Assembly: GCA_021817185.1 (NCBI GenBank)
Contig: JAKAVU010000154.1
Location: 1 to 6,560 of the forward strand
DNA: 6,560 nt
Source: a bacterium
GTDB taxonomy: Bacteria; Chloroflexota; Dormibacteria; UBA8260; Bog-877
Direction: 5' to 3'
Numbering within the stretch: position 1 is the stretch's first letter; each line of letters begins with the position of its first letter. The notes below the pieces were generated by a model that worked only from the letters and a program-made list of their open reading frames with translations, had not been told where the DNA came from and searched no databases. This document shows positions 6,019-6,560 of the stretch, one piece after another. Position numbers and translations under genes: made by a program.

Positions 6019-6560
6019 ACGCATTGGTTACCGGTGCAGGCTCCGGGATCGGAGCCGCGATCGCTCGCGAATTGACGGCGCGCGGATTCAGCGTCGGAGT
6101 GACGGATGTCAGTGCCACCGCGGCGGCTGCGGTCGCGGAGAGCTTGGACACGTTCCATACGACCTTGGACGTGACCAGCGCGGTGTCGGTTCGCGACGCT
6201 GCATCGTTGGTGGAGGCGGAGCTGGGTCCGATCTCGGTTTGGGTGTGCAACGCCGGCGTGTCGACCATGGGGCGCTTTGTGGACCTGACCTTGGAGGAGT
6301 GGAACCGGATGTTCGCTGTCAACTCAAGGGGCGTGTTCCTCTGTGGGCGGGAAGCTTCGCGGCGGATGATCAGGCAGCGCACCCGGGGTTCCATCATCAA
6401 CATCGCGTCGATGGCTGGGAAGCAGGGCAGGGTGCCCTTCCTTGCCCACTACGTGGCGTCCAAGTTCGCGGTCGTGGGGCTTACCCAGGCGATGGCGTTG
6501 GAGCTGGCCGAGTTTGGCATCAGGGTCAATGCTGTATGTCCGGGGTTCGTGGCCACTTCG
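6015..6560 (+). CDS. Short-chain dehydrogenase/reductase (SDR), C-terminus cut by window
   Basis: The first 182 residues of a classical SDR oxidoreductase, usually about 250 long. Rossmann motif TGAGSGIG (6-13); acidic D31 at the end of strand 2 (VGVTDVS), which favours NAD(H) over NADP(H); LDVT (51-54); NAG (79-81). The catalytic tetrad is N103, S132 (in NIASMAGKQG), Y146 and K150 in the YVASK motif, followed by VNAVCPGFVATS. All catalytic residues are present, so the enzyme should be active. The N-terminus is very short, beginning almost in the first beta strand, but the ATGA overlap with the kinase stop and the GAGGGGTG site at 6000-6007 support this start. In this operon it probably oxidises a hydroxyl of the sugar or polyol substrate, or reduces a keto intermediate. 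The right edge cuts it before the substrate-specificity region, so the substrate is unknown and more operon genes may follow. Confidence 0.93.
   Translation, partial: MNALVTGAGSGIGAAIARELTARGFSVGVTDVSATAAAAVAESLDTFHTTLDVTSAVSVRDAASLVEAELGPISVWVCNAGVSTMGRFVDLTLEEWNRMFAVNSRGVFLCGREASRRMIRQRTRGSIINIASMAGKQGRVPFLAHYVASKFAVVGLTQAMALELAEFGIRVNAVCPGFVATS

Overview
The window is GC-rich bacterial DNA with dense, same-strand genes. It has ATGA start/stop overlaps, a likely leaderless promoter with a TANNNT-type -10, and a strong GC hairpin terminator with a poor T tail. This fits Actinomycetota best. Another high-GC lineage, such as Chloroflexota, cannot be excluded without a database search.

Layout, all on the + strand: (1) positions 2-241, the C-terminal end of a cysteine desulfurase that begins outside the window; (2) 242-817, about 575 bases with no convincing gene, carrying a candidate promoter near 336-364 and several small hairpins; (3) 818-2299, an NCS1-family permease with 12 expected membrane segments; (4) 2367-2657, a small Rdx/SelW-like protein with a CxxC motif, probably co-transcribed with the permease; (5) a 15-bp hairpin terminator at 2723-2755 and a short gap; (6) from 3015 to the right edge, a tightly packed operon of DeoR-type repressor, BtpA/SgcQ-family TIM-barrel protein, FGGY carbohydrate kinase and short-chain dehydrogenase (SDR). 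The SDR is cut by the window end after 182 residues. All three junctions in this operon are 4-base ATGA overlaps.

The operon at the right looks like a self-regulated catabolic unit for a sugar, polyol or sugar-containing compound. The SDR would oxidise a hydroxyl group and the kinase would phosphorylate a sugar or polyol. The BtpA-like barrel probably acts on a phosphorylated intermediate, and the DeoR protein would sense such an intermediate. The substrate cannot be read from the sequence. No dedicated sugar transporter is visible. The nearest transporter is the NCS1 permease, a family that normally moves nucleobases, nucleosides, hydantoins or vitamins. If permease and operon belong together, a nucleoside or other N-glycoside is a reasonable guess for the substrate, but a terminator and a separate promoter lie between them, so the link is only inferred. 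I did not find a CRISPR array, mobile element, rRNA or tRNA.
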